From Metallosphaera yellowstonensis MK1 (GTDB taxonomy: Archaea > Thermoproteota > Thermoprotei_A > Sulfolobales > Sulfolobaceae), in assembly GCF_000243315.1 (NCBI RefSeq), contig NZ_JH597770.1, forward strand, positions 292,740-356,739: DNA of 64,000 nucleotides, written 5' to 3'. Shown piece by piece: positions 13,647 through 22,947 of this stretch. The position numbers were made by a program, and so were the translations under genes. The notes under the pieces were generated by a model. The model saw nothing but the letters and a program-made list of their open reading frames with translations, was not told the origin of the DNA and did not search any database. Position 1 is the stretch's first letter. Each line of letters starts with the position of its first letter.

Positions 13647-13716
13647 ACCCGCGACCGCCGGCTCTCCAGGAGATCCTTACAAGGCCGGCGCTCTGGCCAG
13701 GCTGAGCTACAGCGGC
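13628..13716 (-). tRNA. tRNA-Thr(UGU) with a 14-nt intron
   Basis: Minus strand: acceptor GCCGCTG pairs with CAGCGGC, discriminator T; D arm AGCTCAGCCTGGCCAGAGC; anticodon stem CCGGC/GCCGG; T arm GCGGG-TTCAAAT-CCCGC. The anticodon region is 21 nt instead of 7, giving C-T-TGT-A and a 14-nt insert. That is the canonical intron place (37/38) in archaeal tRNAs. No CCA is encoded. Confidence 0.9.
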
Positions 13717-14395
13717 GTTATAATCATCGAAAATATGCCATTAAAGTCTTTCCCAGAAGATTCACATAGATGTGCCCAAACTTCCTGATGATGTTATCCT
13801 AGGGTTTTATCGCATTTTACCTCGATCTCAGTGATGGGCATGGGACGCATACTACTAAGAAGTCCTTCTTCCACTAGACTCCTCCAAGTAAAGGTAGGCA
13901 GCCGTAGCCTAGACCTAACTGACGACATACGAGAAACACCAAAGTGCGTCTTAACGAAAAGATTAACACGGAACTTATAATACTCCTTGTATAATATTCA
14001 CCACAAGATAAACATATCCAGACTGCCCTACAATGATGCGTACTCCTCTGGACAGGTAGAAACGCAGAGAGATTGTACATTAGAATGAGGGAGCCGAAGA
14101 CCTGGGAGTATTATATTCTCTCCGTATAAAATGTGGTATCACCTCTCCTCTCTCACGAGCGTTAAGTATAGAACTATTTACAATAGTATATCAGCAACGA
14201 TAAATATAGCAAGTGATTGCTCATCATATCAGGACGAAAACAAGTTTATAAAGGGACCCAGAGAGGCCGTCTAGCTTTCATCTGAAACAGTTGGCGGGGG
14301 AGTTTCTTAATCACGTTCATGAAAACCCTTTCTCGTTTGCTCTAGACTCTACGTAAGGGAAAATTTTTAGGTGTTGATTATCTATGTGTTTACGT
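13717..14395. other. Intergenic region between tRNA-Thr and tRNA-Met, no gene recognised
   Basis: About 680 bases without a convincing gene. A minus-strand frame at 13874-14080 has unlikely composition. GTTTATAAAGGGACC at 14244-14258 looks like a promoter, but no frame or clear RNA fold follows it. Confidence 0.5.
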
Positions 14396-14482
14396 GCCGC
14401 CGTAGCTCAGCCTGGCCAGAGCGCCGGACTCATACGGCACGGGGATATCCGGTCGTCCGGGGTTCAAATCCCCGCGGCGGCA
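14396..14482 (+). tRNA. tRNA-Met(CAU), elongator type, with a 12-nt intron
   Basis: Acceptor GCCGCCG pairs with CGGCGGC, discriminator A followed by CC. D arm AGCTCAGCCTGGCCAGAGC, anticodon stem CCGGA/TCCGG, T arm CGGGG-TTCAAAT-CCCCG. The anticodon region CTCATAC continues for 12 extra nt, fitting an intron after position 37. A CAU anticodon could also be tRNA-Ile2, but the fold suits elongator Met. Confidence 0.9.
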
Positions 14483-14649
14483 CCTTAACTAAATTTGTCA
14501 ATAACTTCAGATAGTTTTCTTGATGAGGAACTGCTAAAAAGTAAGAATTAAATAATAATATCTGAATAACTTGGTTAAACCTTTTAAACATTAGTTTAAC
14601 TTACAGCAGTTATGGGACTTTAACGTAACTTAAAGATTTTCATCAGCCC

Positions 14650-15720
14650 CGGCGGTCCGCCTAAAGGGCGCTCGAGAGCCTGAGGAACGCCCCCACGCTC
14701 CTCAGGTTTAGCTCCACTACCAGCTCCCTGACGACGTTGTTGATGGTGAAGATCATGAGGTGGCCCTGAAGCCTCTCCCTCCTCCAGAACGAGGAGTCCT
14801 CCAGTTCCAGGGCCTTGACGTCCTTTGGAGCTCCTCGATCTCCAACCTCATCCTCCAGGCCTCCTCGACTTCCTCGCTGAGCGAGAGGTCGGTCGTGTAG
14901 AGGTACCTGGCGTGTGTCCCAGAGTCACGTTTATGTTCCCGGACTAGCAACTTTACCGTAATGGGTCGGCCTCCCAGGGTCAGGTCGGCGTAGTAGACTC
15001 CGGGGGTATCCCACTCGGAGGTGTCCCTCCACCTCCTCGAGGGTCCCCTGGACCGACTCGACCCTGAGTTCGGTTGGGCTTGAGCTCAGACACTACGTTG
15101 TCCGTCACGAGCTTCTCGGACGGTACGGGAGTCGAAGAAGACCCTGGCTACCGGAAGGGCTCCTTGAGCACGTCCAACGTCTGGCCACGTCGATCTTGGT
15201 CTTGAACTCGGTGACCCTCACAAATCCAACATCTTCCTCACGGCATGGGGAAAACCGTGAACGTCCTGCCCGTGGAGAGGTCCACTACGGCGACCGTGAG
15301 GAGCTTGGCCCTCTCGAACCTCCCGTGGGTGTGGCAGTAGATCCAGTGGTTCTCGGGGGCTCACGTCCCCCTGAGCGTCGTGGTCCACTGTGTCGTCCAC
15401 GATGACGACCTGACCCTTCAAAGTCTGACAGGACCTCCAGGTAGTCCCTCCACGCGTCGTCGAGTTCTCCCAACGCCTCCAGCAGGTTTGCGTAGTCCAA
15501 CCAGAACGTCTCGGCCGCGTTCCTCACGCTGGCCCTCCCACCTACCAGGACCATGAGGACTAGTGCCAGTTAACCTTCCTGCTCCTCCCCTTCCCCCTGA
15601 CCACGCCCAGCCTGTTGATCTCCCTGACAGCCTCTCCCTAGCGAACTCGATCTGTCCTTCCGCACCTTTTCAGCAGGACGACGCTGAAAAACTTCTCGCT
15701 AATACAGGCTTTTCGTATTA
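14650..15720 (-). pseudogene. Decayed DDE transposase (IS remnant)
   Basis: Minus-strand fragments in shifting frames add up to one transposase. From its N-terminal side: EINRLGVVRGKGRSRK, then ASVRNAAETFWLDYANLLEA, then VVIVDDTVDHDAQGD (the first catalytic Asp in a DDT motif), then NHWIYCHTHGRFERAKLLTV, and near the end IFTINNVVRELVVELNLR. Stops and frame changes separate them. The stretch is clearly richer in G and C than its neighbours, so it came from elsewhere. No terminal inverted repeats were identified. The IS4/IS701-like DDE group is the best guess. Confidence 0.7.
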
Positions 15721-15777
15721 CCTCCCTAAGATTCCCATAACTGCTGATATTGTGTATATCTGATTGTCCAGCTGTTC

Positions 15778-16914
15778 TTAGTACCCCATGCCAGCTATCG
15801 CGGCTTCAACGAGTTTTCTGATAAGCTCGTTATCTCCCTCATCTGTAAGGAATCCTCGTATAATTAAACCCTCCGCACTTCTTCTATCAAATCCCCTGCT
15901 CTGTAGGTAAAAAATCAAGTCGTCGTTAACCTTAGACGCCGAGGCAGAGTGTTTTGCTGTGATTATCTTTCCCGTCTTGACCTCCAGCATTGGGGCCACT
16001 ACAGCTTTAGCCTCCTCCCCGACTATGAGCGCCTTTCCTATAATGGTGGTAGACGCGTCTAGAGCATTCTCGCCTATTACTGCGTCTCCTCTTATTACTG
16101 TATAGGAGCTTCCTGATGCTACTGCCTTGAGGATACCATTACTACTACTCCTCTTTCCCGCGTGATTTACATTTGCCAACAAACTCACGTTATTGTTATC
16201 GAGACCCAAGGCCTTAGCGGAGAACTTAGCTATAGCCTCCTCCTCTAACTCAACCCTATACTCCATGTGTCCTGTCGAGTATCCTGCGGAGAAGAGCGAG
16301 GAGCTTATCTCTCCTTCCACCCTGCCTTTAGCAAAGGTATAATCGAACGAGTTACGTCCATCACCGATCATGGAGAAAGAGAGAGAGGAACCCTTAGGGA
16401 CCTCAAGGGAAATAACTCCTCCAGTCATAGCCCTACCTATACTCCTTGAGTAATACACAACGTCTGCTGTCTCTCCTTCTGGAACCTTCACCTCTACAGC
16501 CACGGGACAGAATAGACCTTCCTCACATGAATTATAGATGAAGAACTTTCCTCCTGACCTAATGGAGATGACCCTTGAGGAAGATAGCACCAACGCAGCT
16601 AGTTTGTGGTCTTCGGGCCTAACTATTCCACACTTGATTCCGTCCCTGACCTCCCCTCTCAATAATACGTTATTCACGACCTGATACGTCTCGTAACCCT
16701 CAGCGATAGGAGTGTTGATCGAGCTCTTCCTTTCCCTTAGGTTTAGGTTTAGCTTCTCGAAGTTGGACCATTCCGTATAATGCTTAATCGTTGGGGAATC
16801 ATTAACCACTTGGTAAGGCATTGCTAAGTACTTGCGGAATAGCTCTTCCCTTTCATAAGGAGAGTCCAAAGCCCTGATGTATGCTGAGAGACTCTCTGGG
16901 TCGACAACTGGCAT
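15778..16914 (-). CDS. sufD: SufD-type Fe-S cluster assembly protein
   Basis: This 378-residue member of the SufB/SufD family forms the SufBC2D scaffold complex for iron-sulfur cluster assembly in the cytosol. The C-terminal beta-helix shows the family's repeats and the segment KTGKIITAKHSASASKVNDD, where SufB proteins have a conserved H-x(n)-A pattern, then DLIFYLQSRGFDRRSAEGLI. It lies one base after sufB and is the last gene of sufC-sufB-sufD. Shorter and less conserved than SufB, as usual for SufD. Confidence 0.9.
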   Translation of the reverse strand: MPVVDPESLSAYIRALDSPYEREELFRKYLAMPYQVVNDSPTIKHYTEWSNFEKLNLNLRERKSSINTPIAEGYETYQVVNNVLLRGEVRDGIKCGIVRPEDHKLAALVLSSSRVISIRSGGKFFIYNSCEEGLFCPVAVEVKVPEGETADVVYYSRSIGRAMTGGVISLEVPKGSSLSFSMIGDGRNSFDYTFAKGRVEGEISSSLFSAGYSTGHMEYRVELEEEAIAKFSAKALGLDNNNVSLLANVNHAGKRSSSNGILKAVASGSSYTVIRGDAVIGENALDASTTIIGKALIVGEEAKAVVAPMLEVKTGKIITAKHSASASKVNDDLIFYLQSRGFDRRSAEGLIIRGFLTDEGDNELIRKLVEAAIAGMGY

Positions 16915-16915
16915 C

Positions 16916-18355
16916 TCATGCCACTGCTCCCAACTTATCCAACTCCAGTTTTATGACCTTGTTCAACATGGTGGCATACTCGAAGGGTAACTCCTTCATG
17001 ATCTCGTCAATGAAACCTAAAACCAGCATCGACGTTGCTTCCTTCTCATCAATTCCCCTATTCATTAGGTAGAAGAGCTGATCCTCGCTCATCCTAAATG
17101 TGTGGGCCTCATGGGCTACATCTGCATCATCCTCTAAAACTTGGTTGTGAGGGAAGGTATAAGCCTTGGTCTTCTCGTCCAGCATCAATGAATCACACTT
17201 CACAAATGCCTTAGAACCCTTGGCCCCCTTATTCACCTTGACAAGACCTCTGTAAATGTTGACGCCTCCCCCAAAACCTATATTTTTGTTAACTATCTTA
17301 CTCTTAGTATATGGGGCCGCATGAATCATTTTAGAACCGCTGTCCTTCCATTCGCCCTCTCCTGAAGCCAAGGTCACTACTAGACTTGTAGACGAAGCAT
17401 TTTGACCTCTGAGTATAGTAGATGGATAAACGAAACTATATCTTGAGCCCAAGGATCCCTCTACCCACTCTATGGTAGCATTCTCGTCAGCCCACGCTCT
17501 CTTATTGTTGAAGTTTATGACGTTCTTGCTCCAGTTCTGGATAGTAGTGAACTTTATCCTGGCGTTCTTCTTCGCGTAGAGCTCAACCATTCCGTCGTGG
17601 AAGGAATACTTCTTAAGTTGAGGGGCACTACAACCCTCTATGAAGTGTATATAAGAGCCTTCATCCGCTACCACCAGCGTGTGCTCAAATTGGCCTTCCA
17701 TCTCACTACCTATTATGAAGAACCCCTCCACTGGGGTGGTAATCTTCACGTTCTTCGGTACATACACGAACACACCTCCACTCCAGAGGGCCCCATGAAG
17801 GGCCGCGAACTTATGATCAGATACAGGGAAGATCTTGGTGAAGTACTCTTTGAACACGTCAGGATATCTCCTCATGGCCTCCTCTGGAGGCATCATGATC
17901 ACGCCCTTTTTAGTCAGTTCCTCCTTTACGTTGGAGTATATCGGTTCCGACTCGAATACTGCAACTAAGCCACCTAAGTACTTCTTCTCCGATTCCGGTA
18001 TTCCTAATACATCATAATACTCTCTTATCTCCTTAGGTATCTGATCCCAGCTATTCGTTTGTTCTACGTCAGGCTTTATGTAAAGCTCTAGGTTAGAGAC
18101 GTTAAGTGTACCCAGGATGTCAGGTAGCCAATTTGGGGTTGGCAGTTTCTCAAAGAGCTCCAAAGACTTCAACCTGAGTCGCAACATCCACTCAGGCTCC
18201 TTCTTTATCTTAGAGATCTCCTCTATTGTGCCCCTAGATAGACCTGACTCCACTATCCTCCTGTGGAACTCACTCTGGTTAAGTTTCTCATACTTGGCCT
18301 CTATGGATGCGTTCAAAATCTCGTTCATGTCAAGCGATAATTTCTCTTCAGTCAT
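16916..18355 (-). CDS. sufB: SufB, Fe-S cluster assembly scaffold
   Basis: About 479 residues if started at the ATG at 18355 (MTEEKLSLDMNEILNASIEA); a longer frame opens at 18391. Family landmarks include EGCSAPQL (residues ~240-247), the segment VEWVEGSLGSRYSFVYPS, and the C-terminal VAHEAHTFRMSEDQLFYLMN with LVLGFIDEIMKELPFEYA. It is the scaffold subunit on which clusters are built, working with the SufC ATPase and SufD. The order sufC-sufB-sufD on one strand shows a single operon. Confidence 0.93.
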   Translation of the reverse strand: MTEEKLSLDMNEILNASIEAKYEKLNQSEFHRRIVESGLSRGTIEEISKIKKEPEWMLRLRLKSLELFEKLPTPNWLPDILGTLNVSNLELYIKPDVEQTNSWDQIPKEIREYYDVLGIPESEKKYLGGLVAVFESEPIYSNVKEELTKKGVIMMPPEEAMRRYPDVFKEYFTKIFPVSDHKFAALHGALWSGGVFVYVPKNVKITTPVEGFFIIGSEMEGQFEHTLVVADEGSYIHFIEGCSAPQLKKYSFHDGMVELYAKKNARIKFTTIQNWSKNVINFNNKRAWADENATIEWVEGSLGSRYSFVYPSTILRGQNASSTSLVVTLASGEGEWKDSGSKMIHAAPYTKSKIVNKNIGFGGGVNIYRGLVKVNKGAKGSKAFVKCDSLMLDEKTKAYTFPHNQVLEDDADVAHEAHTFRMSEDQLFYLMNRGIDEKEATSMLVLGFIDEIMKELPFEYATMLNKVIKLELDKLGAVA

Positions 18356-18461
18356 TTCTACATTACCATCTTTAACTGTGTTAAAGAACACCTATAAGTC
18401 TTTCTATTATATTTCGTCTAGTATATTAAGTAAAATGAAAATTTAAAATATATAATTAATT

Positions 18462-19202
18462 TCAGGACTTTATTACCCCTTCGTAACCTTTCTCGTCAAT
18501 TTTCTTGGCAAGTTCCATGGAACCGCTGGCCACTAAGGCTCCTTTGTAGAGTACATGAACCCTGTCCGCATTCACGTAGTCTAAGATCCTCCTGTAATGT
18601 GTGATGATGATATACCCGGTGTTATTCTCTTCTTTGAGCTTCTTTATGGACTCGGCTATAACCCTTAGTCCATCAACGTCTACCCCAGAGTCCGGTTCGT
18701 CGAGTATTGCGAACTTGGGCTTCAGGAGCATCATCTGGAGGATTTCGGTCCTCTTCTTCTCTCCTCCGCTGAAACCCTCGAAGACACCCCTGTTCAGAAG
18801 GCTTTCAGATAGTCCTACAGTCTTGGTCATCTCCCTAATCCTCTGAATGATCTCGGTTACAGAGCCGGAGGGATTTGCTATCCTATTGTGTTCAGCTACA
18901 AGGAGCGTCGATAACTTGACTCCCCCTATTTCCACCGGGTTCTGGAAGGCGAGGAAGAGGCCCCTCTTTACCTTCTCGTTAGTCTCCAAGTTAGTTATGT
19001 CCTCATCGTCTAAGATTATGGAACCTTTGGTTATCTTATACTTGGGGTGGCCCATGATGGCGAGAGAGAGCGTTGTCTTCCCGCTGCCGTTAGGACCCAT
19101 CAAGGCATGAATCTCTCCGCTCCTCACCTCAAAGGAAACTCCCTTTAGCACTTCCTTTCCTTCAACTTCCACGTGAAGGTCTTGAACCTTTAGAATAGAC
19201 AT
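18462..19202 (-). CDS. sufC: SufC, Fe-S assembly ABC ATPase
   Basis: The 246-residue cytosolic ABC ATPase drives SufBCD. Walker A GPNGSGKTT (residues ~36-44), Q-loop FLAFQNPVEI, signature FSGGEKKRTEIL (~143-154), Walker B FAILDEPDSGVD and switch His in IIITHYRRIL are all present. It lies just upstream of sufB and has its own promoter region at 19203-19229. Confidence 0.96.
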   Translation of the reverse strand: MSILKVQDLHVEVEGKEVLKGVSFEVRSGEIHALMGPNGSGKTTLSLAIMGHPKYKITKGSIILDDEDITNLETNEKVKRGLFLAFQNPVEIGGVKLSTLLVAEHNRIANPSGSVTEIIQRIREMTKTVGLSESLLNRGVFEGFSGGEKKRTEILQMMLLKPKFAILDEPDSGVDVDGLRVIAESIKKLKEENNTGYIIITHYRRILDYVNADRVHVLYKGALVASGSMELAKKIDEKGYEGVIKS

Positions 19203-19229
19203 TCTACGGTCACTCCTTTTATATTGTTT

Positions 19230-20222
19230 TTATGGAGTTAAGTTTCTTTCTATCCAGGGCATATCCTCGAGGAACAGTGTACATGAGGAGTTCTCTAGAG
19301 CCCTCTCTAGGAAGCTTATTAAGTCCTCTAGGTACTCCAGTAAGAAGGGATTTGTACCTCTATCCAGCTGTGAAAGCTCGGCTCTGGACTCCCTTATGAG
19401 ATTGAGCCCGTTGAGTACTCTCTTGGTGCTTGGAAAGAGGACAGTCATCACTACCTCATCAAGGAGGTCGTTGGACTTCTTGAGGACACTCTTGACTATC
19501 TGAATTCGCTTTTCGTCCAGTTGAGAACTTCTTATGACCATGACCAGCTTCTCTAGGACAGAGGCTACGTTTAGGAGAGTAATGGAGTTTATAACGATAA
19601 GGGAGTTCTTTGTCATGTTCCTCGTTGTTTCATACTTGCTCCCCATTATTCTTCTCATCAACATGAGGTAGAGTCTTCTGATATCCTCATGGTTTGTGGA
19701 GGTGTCTCTAGGTTGCTCCTTACTTACCAAGGCTATAGCCTCGTCTACCTTCTTGGAGACCGTGTTGAGCATTCTCCTCAACAGAGACTCTAGACCCACC
19801 TTCTCCGTATCCAAGAGGCACTCTATTTTTATCTTAGACTCGGAGGCCTCAGTGACCTCAGCCCCTACCATCTGCTTGGTAACTCCTATAACCTCTTCCA
19901 CGTCCTTCTGAGAAATGGACTTCCTCGATTCAAAGACGATCTCATCATAACCAAGTGAGTATAGGCAGGGAATAACACTGGCTATAGGCTGCTTTAAGGA
20001 GTCAGCGTCAATCTTTATACTTTTGTGATTTACCCCTAACTTAACCCTCTCCGCAATCAGCTTCAGAGATCCGTCATCTGATACCTCGATCAAAATCTTG
20101 TCCCCAGGTTTCACATTCCACTTATTTATCCATTTTTTAGGTAATGTGATAAAGAGGGATGATGAGCCTAACTTCTGAACTTTTCTAGTCTCTATATCCT
20201 TGGCGTTATTAAGCTCCTCCAA
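19230..20222 (-). CDS. PhoU-like regulator with N-terminal AbrB-type DNA-binding domain
   Basis: The 330-residue protein has an AbrB/SpoVT swapped-hairpin domain at residues ~10-60 (LGSSSLFITLPKKWINKWNV, PGDKILIEVSDDGSLKL). A long helical PhoU-type region follows (~150-320), with acidic and Glu/Asp-rich helices that bind metal in PhoU proteins. Such fusions are common in archaea and are tied to phosphate uptake control. No pst genes lie nearby, so the regulon is unknown. It is read on the same strand as sufC but ends 28 bases before it. Confidence 0.85.
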   Translation of the reverse strand: MEELNNAKDIETRKVQKLGSSSLFITLPKKWINKWNVKPGDKILIEVSDDGSLKLIAERVKLGVNHKSIKIDADSLKQPIASVIPCLYSLGYDEIVFESRKSISQKDVEEVIGVTKQMVGAEVTEASESKIKIECLLDTEKVGLESLLRRMLNTVSKKVDEAIALVSKEQPRDTSTNHEDIRRLYLMLMRRIMGSKYETTRNMTKNSLIVINSITLLNVASVLEKLVMVIRSSQLDEKRIQIVKSVLKKSNDLLDEVVMTVLFPSTKRVLNGLNLIRESRAELSQLDRGTNPFLLEYLEDLISFLERALENSSCTLFLEDMPWIERNLTP

Positions 20223-20301
20223 GTCAATCCCTTTATAATTATCTTAAACGCTGTTTATAAATATGTTGCAAATCCTTCCTAAGCCTTTTTAAAAGAGGTT
20301 T

Positions 20302-20688
20302 TTATTTGGATGCCTTTCCCTCCACTATTAGACAGACTCTCCCCTTAACCCTAGATACCTTGACCTCTGGTTGAGACATATCGTTCGGTATCCTCAGTGA
20401 GAGCCTGTATTTTGTCCCCCTATTATCTGTACAGGAGAAGTTGAGTGTATTCTTCTCGAGTTTGATGTAGATGGTTTCGTCCCTGAGATACGGAACGTCA
20501 AGTACATAGACGACCTTGTTCTCTCTCCTTATTTCGGTGTAAAGAGGTTCTATGTAACTCTGGTTTTCCATTGACTCCTTTACCTCCCTAGAGACGAACT
20601 CAATTATCTCCTCCATCCTTTTCATCTCAGCTTCTATGGCCTTCCTAACCATATCTTCCAGATCCTTATAGGCTGGCATCCCTCTCAC
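20302..20688 (-). CDS. Hsp20/alpha-crystallin-like small protein
   Basis: This 128-residue protein has an N-terminal charged helix (LEDMVRKAIEAEMKRMEEII). A beta domain resembling the alpha-crystallin core follows (VVYVLDVPYLRDETIYIKLE, YRLSLRIPNDMSQPEVKVSR, GRVCLIVEGK). It lacks the usual C-terminal I-x-I tail. The start overlaps the PAC2 gene's stop, and it is last in gcvT-gcvH-PAC2-this gene. A chaperone role is inferred from fold only. Confidence 0.65.
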   Translation of the reverse strand: MRGMPAYKDLEDMVRKAIEAEMKRMEEIIEFVSREVKESMENQSYIEPLYTEIRRENKVVYVLDVPYLRDETIYIKLEKNTLNFSCTDNRGTKYRLSLRIPNDMSQPEVKVSRVKGRVCLIVEGKASK

Positions 20689-21437
20689 GCGTATGTCATG
20701 GGTTTCCCTGAAGCATATGTGGGAAGTTCCCTCTTAGTTTGTTCCATGAGCCCCTTAATGCGTGCCCTGATCTCTTCAGCCTCCTGTAGGAGCAAACTTA
20801 CGTCCACTGTGAAACCTGTGTACTTGGAAACTATATCCAAGGCTACTGCGGAGGCCTCTGGATCTGGTATGTCAAGGAAAGACTCCACGACCACAGCGAA
20901 ATTGTTAATCTTCCTTCTGGCTGTCTCAAAGAGTATTGGGGCGTATGGCCCAGAGATGTAACCTTGCGAGAACTTCTGCATGATATCTAGCTTAGATAGT
21001 TCCTGGGCCAATTCCTTAGAATTTGCTATCCAATACGCATTGGGTTTCTCTATCTCTAATCTGTTGGGAATGGGCATCCCAGTGATGGAGATCACAGCAC
21101 TGACCTCCAGTTTAGTAGCATAGTCAGAAATGAACTTGGCAAGAGGATACGCAGAGTTCACTGGAATGGCAGTCCATGCGTGAAGGACGACCAGATTGGA
21201 CTCTTTGCCGTAATAAAGTCTTAGGGGAGATTTGGCTACTCCGTCATCCACATGCATGATGGTGGGGAGATGCTTCCTGGAGTAAATCTGTCCAAACTCG
21301 TCAACTATTCCCTTAGAAATGAGGTACTCAGTTGCTATCTCGCCAACTAAACCGGCGTCTGGAATTCCTACTATCATGTAAGTAGGTTTCCTTAGGTTAG
21401 GTACAAAGGACTCCTCAACCTCAAAATCCTGGTCCAT
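20685..21437 (-). CDS. PAC2-family protein (proteasome assembly chaperone-like)
   Basis: The 250-residue protein has the PAC2 family pattern: MIVGIPDAGLVGEIATEYLI near the N-terminus, then VVLHAWTAIPVNSAYPLAKF and a central VSAVISITGMPIP. A C-terminal helix (LLLQEAEEIRARIKGLMEQT) is typical of archaeal members. Eukaryotic PAC2 helps build proteasomes; the archaeal role is less sure. The gene is joined to gcvH by a TAATG overlap and to the Hsp20-like gene by 4 bases, so the three are one transcript. Confidence 0.88.
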   Translation of the reverse strand: MDQDFEVEESFVPNLRKPTYMIVGIPDAGLVGEIATEYLISKGIVDEFGQIYSRKHLPTIMHVDDGVAKSPLRLYYGKESNLVVLHAWTAIPVNSAYPLAKFISDYATKLEVSAVISITGMPIPNRLEIEKPNAYWIANSKELAQELSKLDIMQKFSQGYISGPYAPILFETARRKINNFAVVVESFLDIPDPEASAVALDIVSKYTGFTVDVSLLLQEAEEIRARIKGLMEQTKRELPTYASGKPMTYA

Positions 21438-21847
21438 TATTGTTCACCCCTTATCTTGTCACTATATTGTTCTGCAGTTAGAAGTTTCTTGGTTTCGTCC
21501 TGATTGCTCACTCGTAGCTTGAAGATCCACCCTTTGCCGTATGGATCCTTATTCAGTAGTTCAGGTGTTGATGTCAACTCCTGGTTTACTTCTACAACTT
21601 CACCGGATAATGGCGAGAAGATGTCTGCAGCCGCCTTAACCGACTCTACCACCGCTAATGACTCCCCAATCCTCACTTTAGTGCCCAATTTAGGCAAGTC
21701 TACACCAACTATGTCCCTTAGCTTCTTCTGCGCATAATCCGTTATTCCCACTGTAGCCACATTACCCTCTATCCTAACCCATTCATCGCTCTCGGTGTAA
21801 AGGAGGTCTCTTAACACTATATATTTCCCAACTTTTATCTCACTCAA
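21437..21847 (-). CDS. gcvH: Glycine cleavage system H protein
   Basis: The 136-residue H protein carries the lipoyl arm that shuttles the aminomethyl group between P, T and L proteins. The lipoylation lysine is in [20 protein letters not shown] (about K71). The family start [20 protein letters not shown] is present, and [13 protein letters not shown] closes the domain. It follows gcvT by 11 bases on the same strand and is divergent from gcvPA/gcvPB. Confidence 0.96.
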   Translation of the reverse strand: MSEIKVGKYIVLRDLLYTESDEWVRIEGNVATVGITDYAQKKLRDIVGVDLPKLGTKVRIGESLAVVESVKAAADIFSPLSGEVVEVNQELTSTPELLNKDPYGKGWIFKLRVSNQDETKKLLTAEQYSDKIRGEQ

Positions 21848-21858
21848 TCATATCACCA

Positions 21859-22902
21859 TTACTTTAATAACGGGAAATCGGATAATTTAACATTATAATC
21901 CTTTCCCCTAACCTCCACGTCCATACTACCTCCCAGGAAGAAGTGTTTAGAGTCCACATATCCCATCCCTATGACCCTCTCGAGATAAGGTGAGAACGAG
22001 GAACTTGTAACTCTTCCTACAGGTATTCCCATTATCTTGAATGTACTTCCATTCCTTGGGATAACCCTGAGCTTTTTGGGCAACTTGAAACCTACTCTTA
22101 ACTTATCTACCCCTTGTTTCAGGGAATCCACTAGGGCTTCCTTTCCTATGAACTCCTTCTCGAGTGAGAACACCCAGTATCGAGCCTCTATTGGGTTTAC
22201 GGTCTCATCTATGTCTTCCCCGTAAAGAACGAATCCCATCTCCTGTCTTAAACTGTCTCTGGCCATTAGCCCCGCTCCCTTGATCCCTCTAGATATAAAC
22301 GATGAAAGTAAACTTTCAGCAACGTCTGGAGTTGACCAGAACTCTATACCGTCTTCCCCAGTCCAGCCGGACCTGCTCAAGAGAAACACGTCTCGTCCCT
22401 CCAGTTTAGAATTCAACATGAAGCGGAGAAATGGCAGATCAATCCTCTCCAAGAAGTCCCATATCTTCCTTCCTTGAACTGCTATCATGACTAATTGGAA
22501 TGTTAGATCTTCAACGTCTAAGGAGGAGTTGTTCCTTATCCATTTGATGACTTTCTCCCTGTTTATGGCATTGGTAACAACCAGGAATTCCTGATCCGAG
22601 ACCTTATATAACATAACGTCGTCCACAAAGCCTGCCTTGTCGGTGAGGAAAGCTGTTGGGCCTATCATCTCTCCAGGGGAGGCCCTTGAGACTTCCTTGG
22701 CAACGAGACGTTCAACTTCTTTCTGGGCTCCCCTGATCCTCAGCCTACCCATGTGAGATAGGTCGAAAAAGGCTGCCCCCTGCCTGACGCTTATGTGTTC
22801 CTCTTGGTAAGAGGAATAGCTCATCGGCATCTCCCATCCTGCGAACTCGCCGAAGTTAGCCCCTAACTTTTCCTCGAAGTTAAGTAGAGGTGTGCGAAAC
22901 AT
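21859..22902 (-). CDS. gcvT: Glycine cleavage system T protein (aminomethyltransferase)
   Basis: About 347 residues from ATG 22902 (MFRTPLLNFEEKLGANFGEF), which fits other GcvT N-termini better than the GTG at 22920. Family landmarks: GWEMPMSYSSYQEEHISVRQ, AAFFDLSHMGRLRIRG, FLTDKAGFVDDVMLYKV and SRSGWTGEDGIEFW. The C-terminal domain has YVDSKHF. It transfers the C1 unit to tetrahydrofolate or its archaeal analogue. It shares a short (~45-base) divergent promoter region with gcvPA. Confidence 0.95.
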   Translation of the reverse strand: MFRTPLLNFEEKLGANFGEFAGWEMPMSYSSYQEEHISVRQGAAFFDLSHMGRLRIRGAQKEVERLVAKEVSRASPGEMIGPTAFLTDKAGFVDDVMLYKVSDQEFLVVTNAINREKVIKWIRNNSSLDVEDLTFQLVMIAVQGRKIWDFLERIDLPFLRFMLNSKLEGRDVFLLSRSGWTGEDGIEFWSTPDVAESLLSSFISRGIKGAGLMARDSLRQEMGFVLYGEDIDETVNPIEARYWVFSLEKEFIGKEALVDSLKQGVDKLRVGFKLPKKLRVIPRNGSTFKIMGIPVGRVTSSSFSPYLERVIGMGYVDSKHFFLGGSMDVEVRGKDYNVKLSDFPLLK

Positions 22903-22947
22903 TCTTAATCGCCTAGCCACTGTAACTCAATTGCTGATGGAGTTTAT

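Noticed and set aside
13874-14080. 68-codon minus-strand frame between the tRNA genes
   Set aside because: Unusual composition, no ribosome-binding site or promoter at the right place, no recognisable motif.
15196-15763. Several plus-strand frames in the GC-rich island
   Set aside because: They are shadows of the minus-strand transposase fragments, produced by high G+C.
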